The notes beneath the pieces were generated by a model. The model made no database searches, had not been told where the DNA came from, and saw only the letters and a program-made list of their open reading frames with translations. A stretch of 5,373 nt of DNA from positions 1 through 5,373 of the forward strand of contig CACYDY010000104.1 in assembly GCA_902773245.1 (NCBI GenBank), read 5' to 3'. The DNA comes from an uncultured Ruminococcus sp. (GTDB taxonomy: Bacteria; Bacillota; Clostridia; Oscillospirales; Acutalibacteraceae). Both the position numbers and the translations under genes were made by a program. Shown here piece by piece: positions 5,341-5,373 of this stretch (within the stretch, counting starts at the first letter, position 1; each line of letters starts with the position of its first letter).

Positions 5341-5373
5341 AAGAGAGTAATTTTTTAAATTTGAGGGTTGCAT

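Overview
The window looks like chromosomal DNA from a Gram-positive anaerobe of the class Clostridia. A Ruminococcus/Oscillospiraceae-like organism is my best guess, but it is a guess. The basis is a fermentative bifunctional AdhE, a dapA-lysA pair behind a lysine riboswitch, AGGAG-type ribosome binding sites, very AT-rich gaps between genes, and a DUF1540 cysteine-rich miniprotein of the kind common in Clostridia. A sigma-G-like promoter hints at a spore former. All four genes identified here lie on the minus strand, so they read from right to left. There are no tRNA, rRNA, CRISPR or mobile-element signatures.

Layout, left to right. Positions 1-1679 hold the first 559 codons of adhE: the complete aldehyde dehydrogenase half and the start of the iron-dependent alcohol dehydrogenase half. 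Positions 1680-1982 are an AT-rich regulatory gap with a candidate adhE promoter and, between promoter and gene, a 10-bp perfect inverted repeat centred on a Rex-like redox operator. An intrinsic terminator at 1983-2018 closes the lysine operon. lysA (2026-3321) and dapA (3347-4237) follow, 25 bp apart. Upstream of dapA are an intrinsic terminator (4315-4341), a lysine riboswitch (4387-4545) and a near-consensus housekeeping promoter (4561-4589), which together make a textbook lysine-repressed operon. Positions 4590-4949 have no gene but hold a 14-bp tandem duplication and a long imperfect stem-loop. A small DUF1540 gene (4950-5159) follows, preceded by a sequence identical to the classical forespore sigma-G promoter consensus. 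The right edge holds a divergent extended -10 promoter on the plus strand and a ribosome-binding-like sequence, suggesting a gene that starts just outside the window.

How the genes work together: dapA catalyses the first committed step and lysA the last step of the diaminopimelate/lysine pathway, and the riboswitch would shut both off when lysine is plentiful. adhE is a separate unit that re-oxidises NADH by reducing acetyl-CoA to ethanol, and its candidate Rex site would link it to the NADH/NAD+ ratio. The DUF1540 gene appears to be independent and possibly sporulation-specific. I see no clearly new multi-gene system. The most interesting leads are the sigma-G-like promoter in front of the DUF1540 gene and the dyad over the adhE leader.
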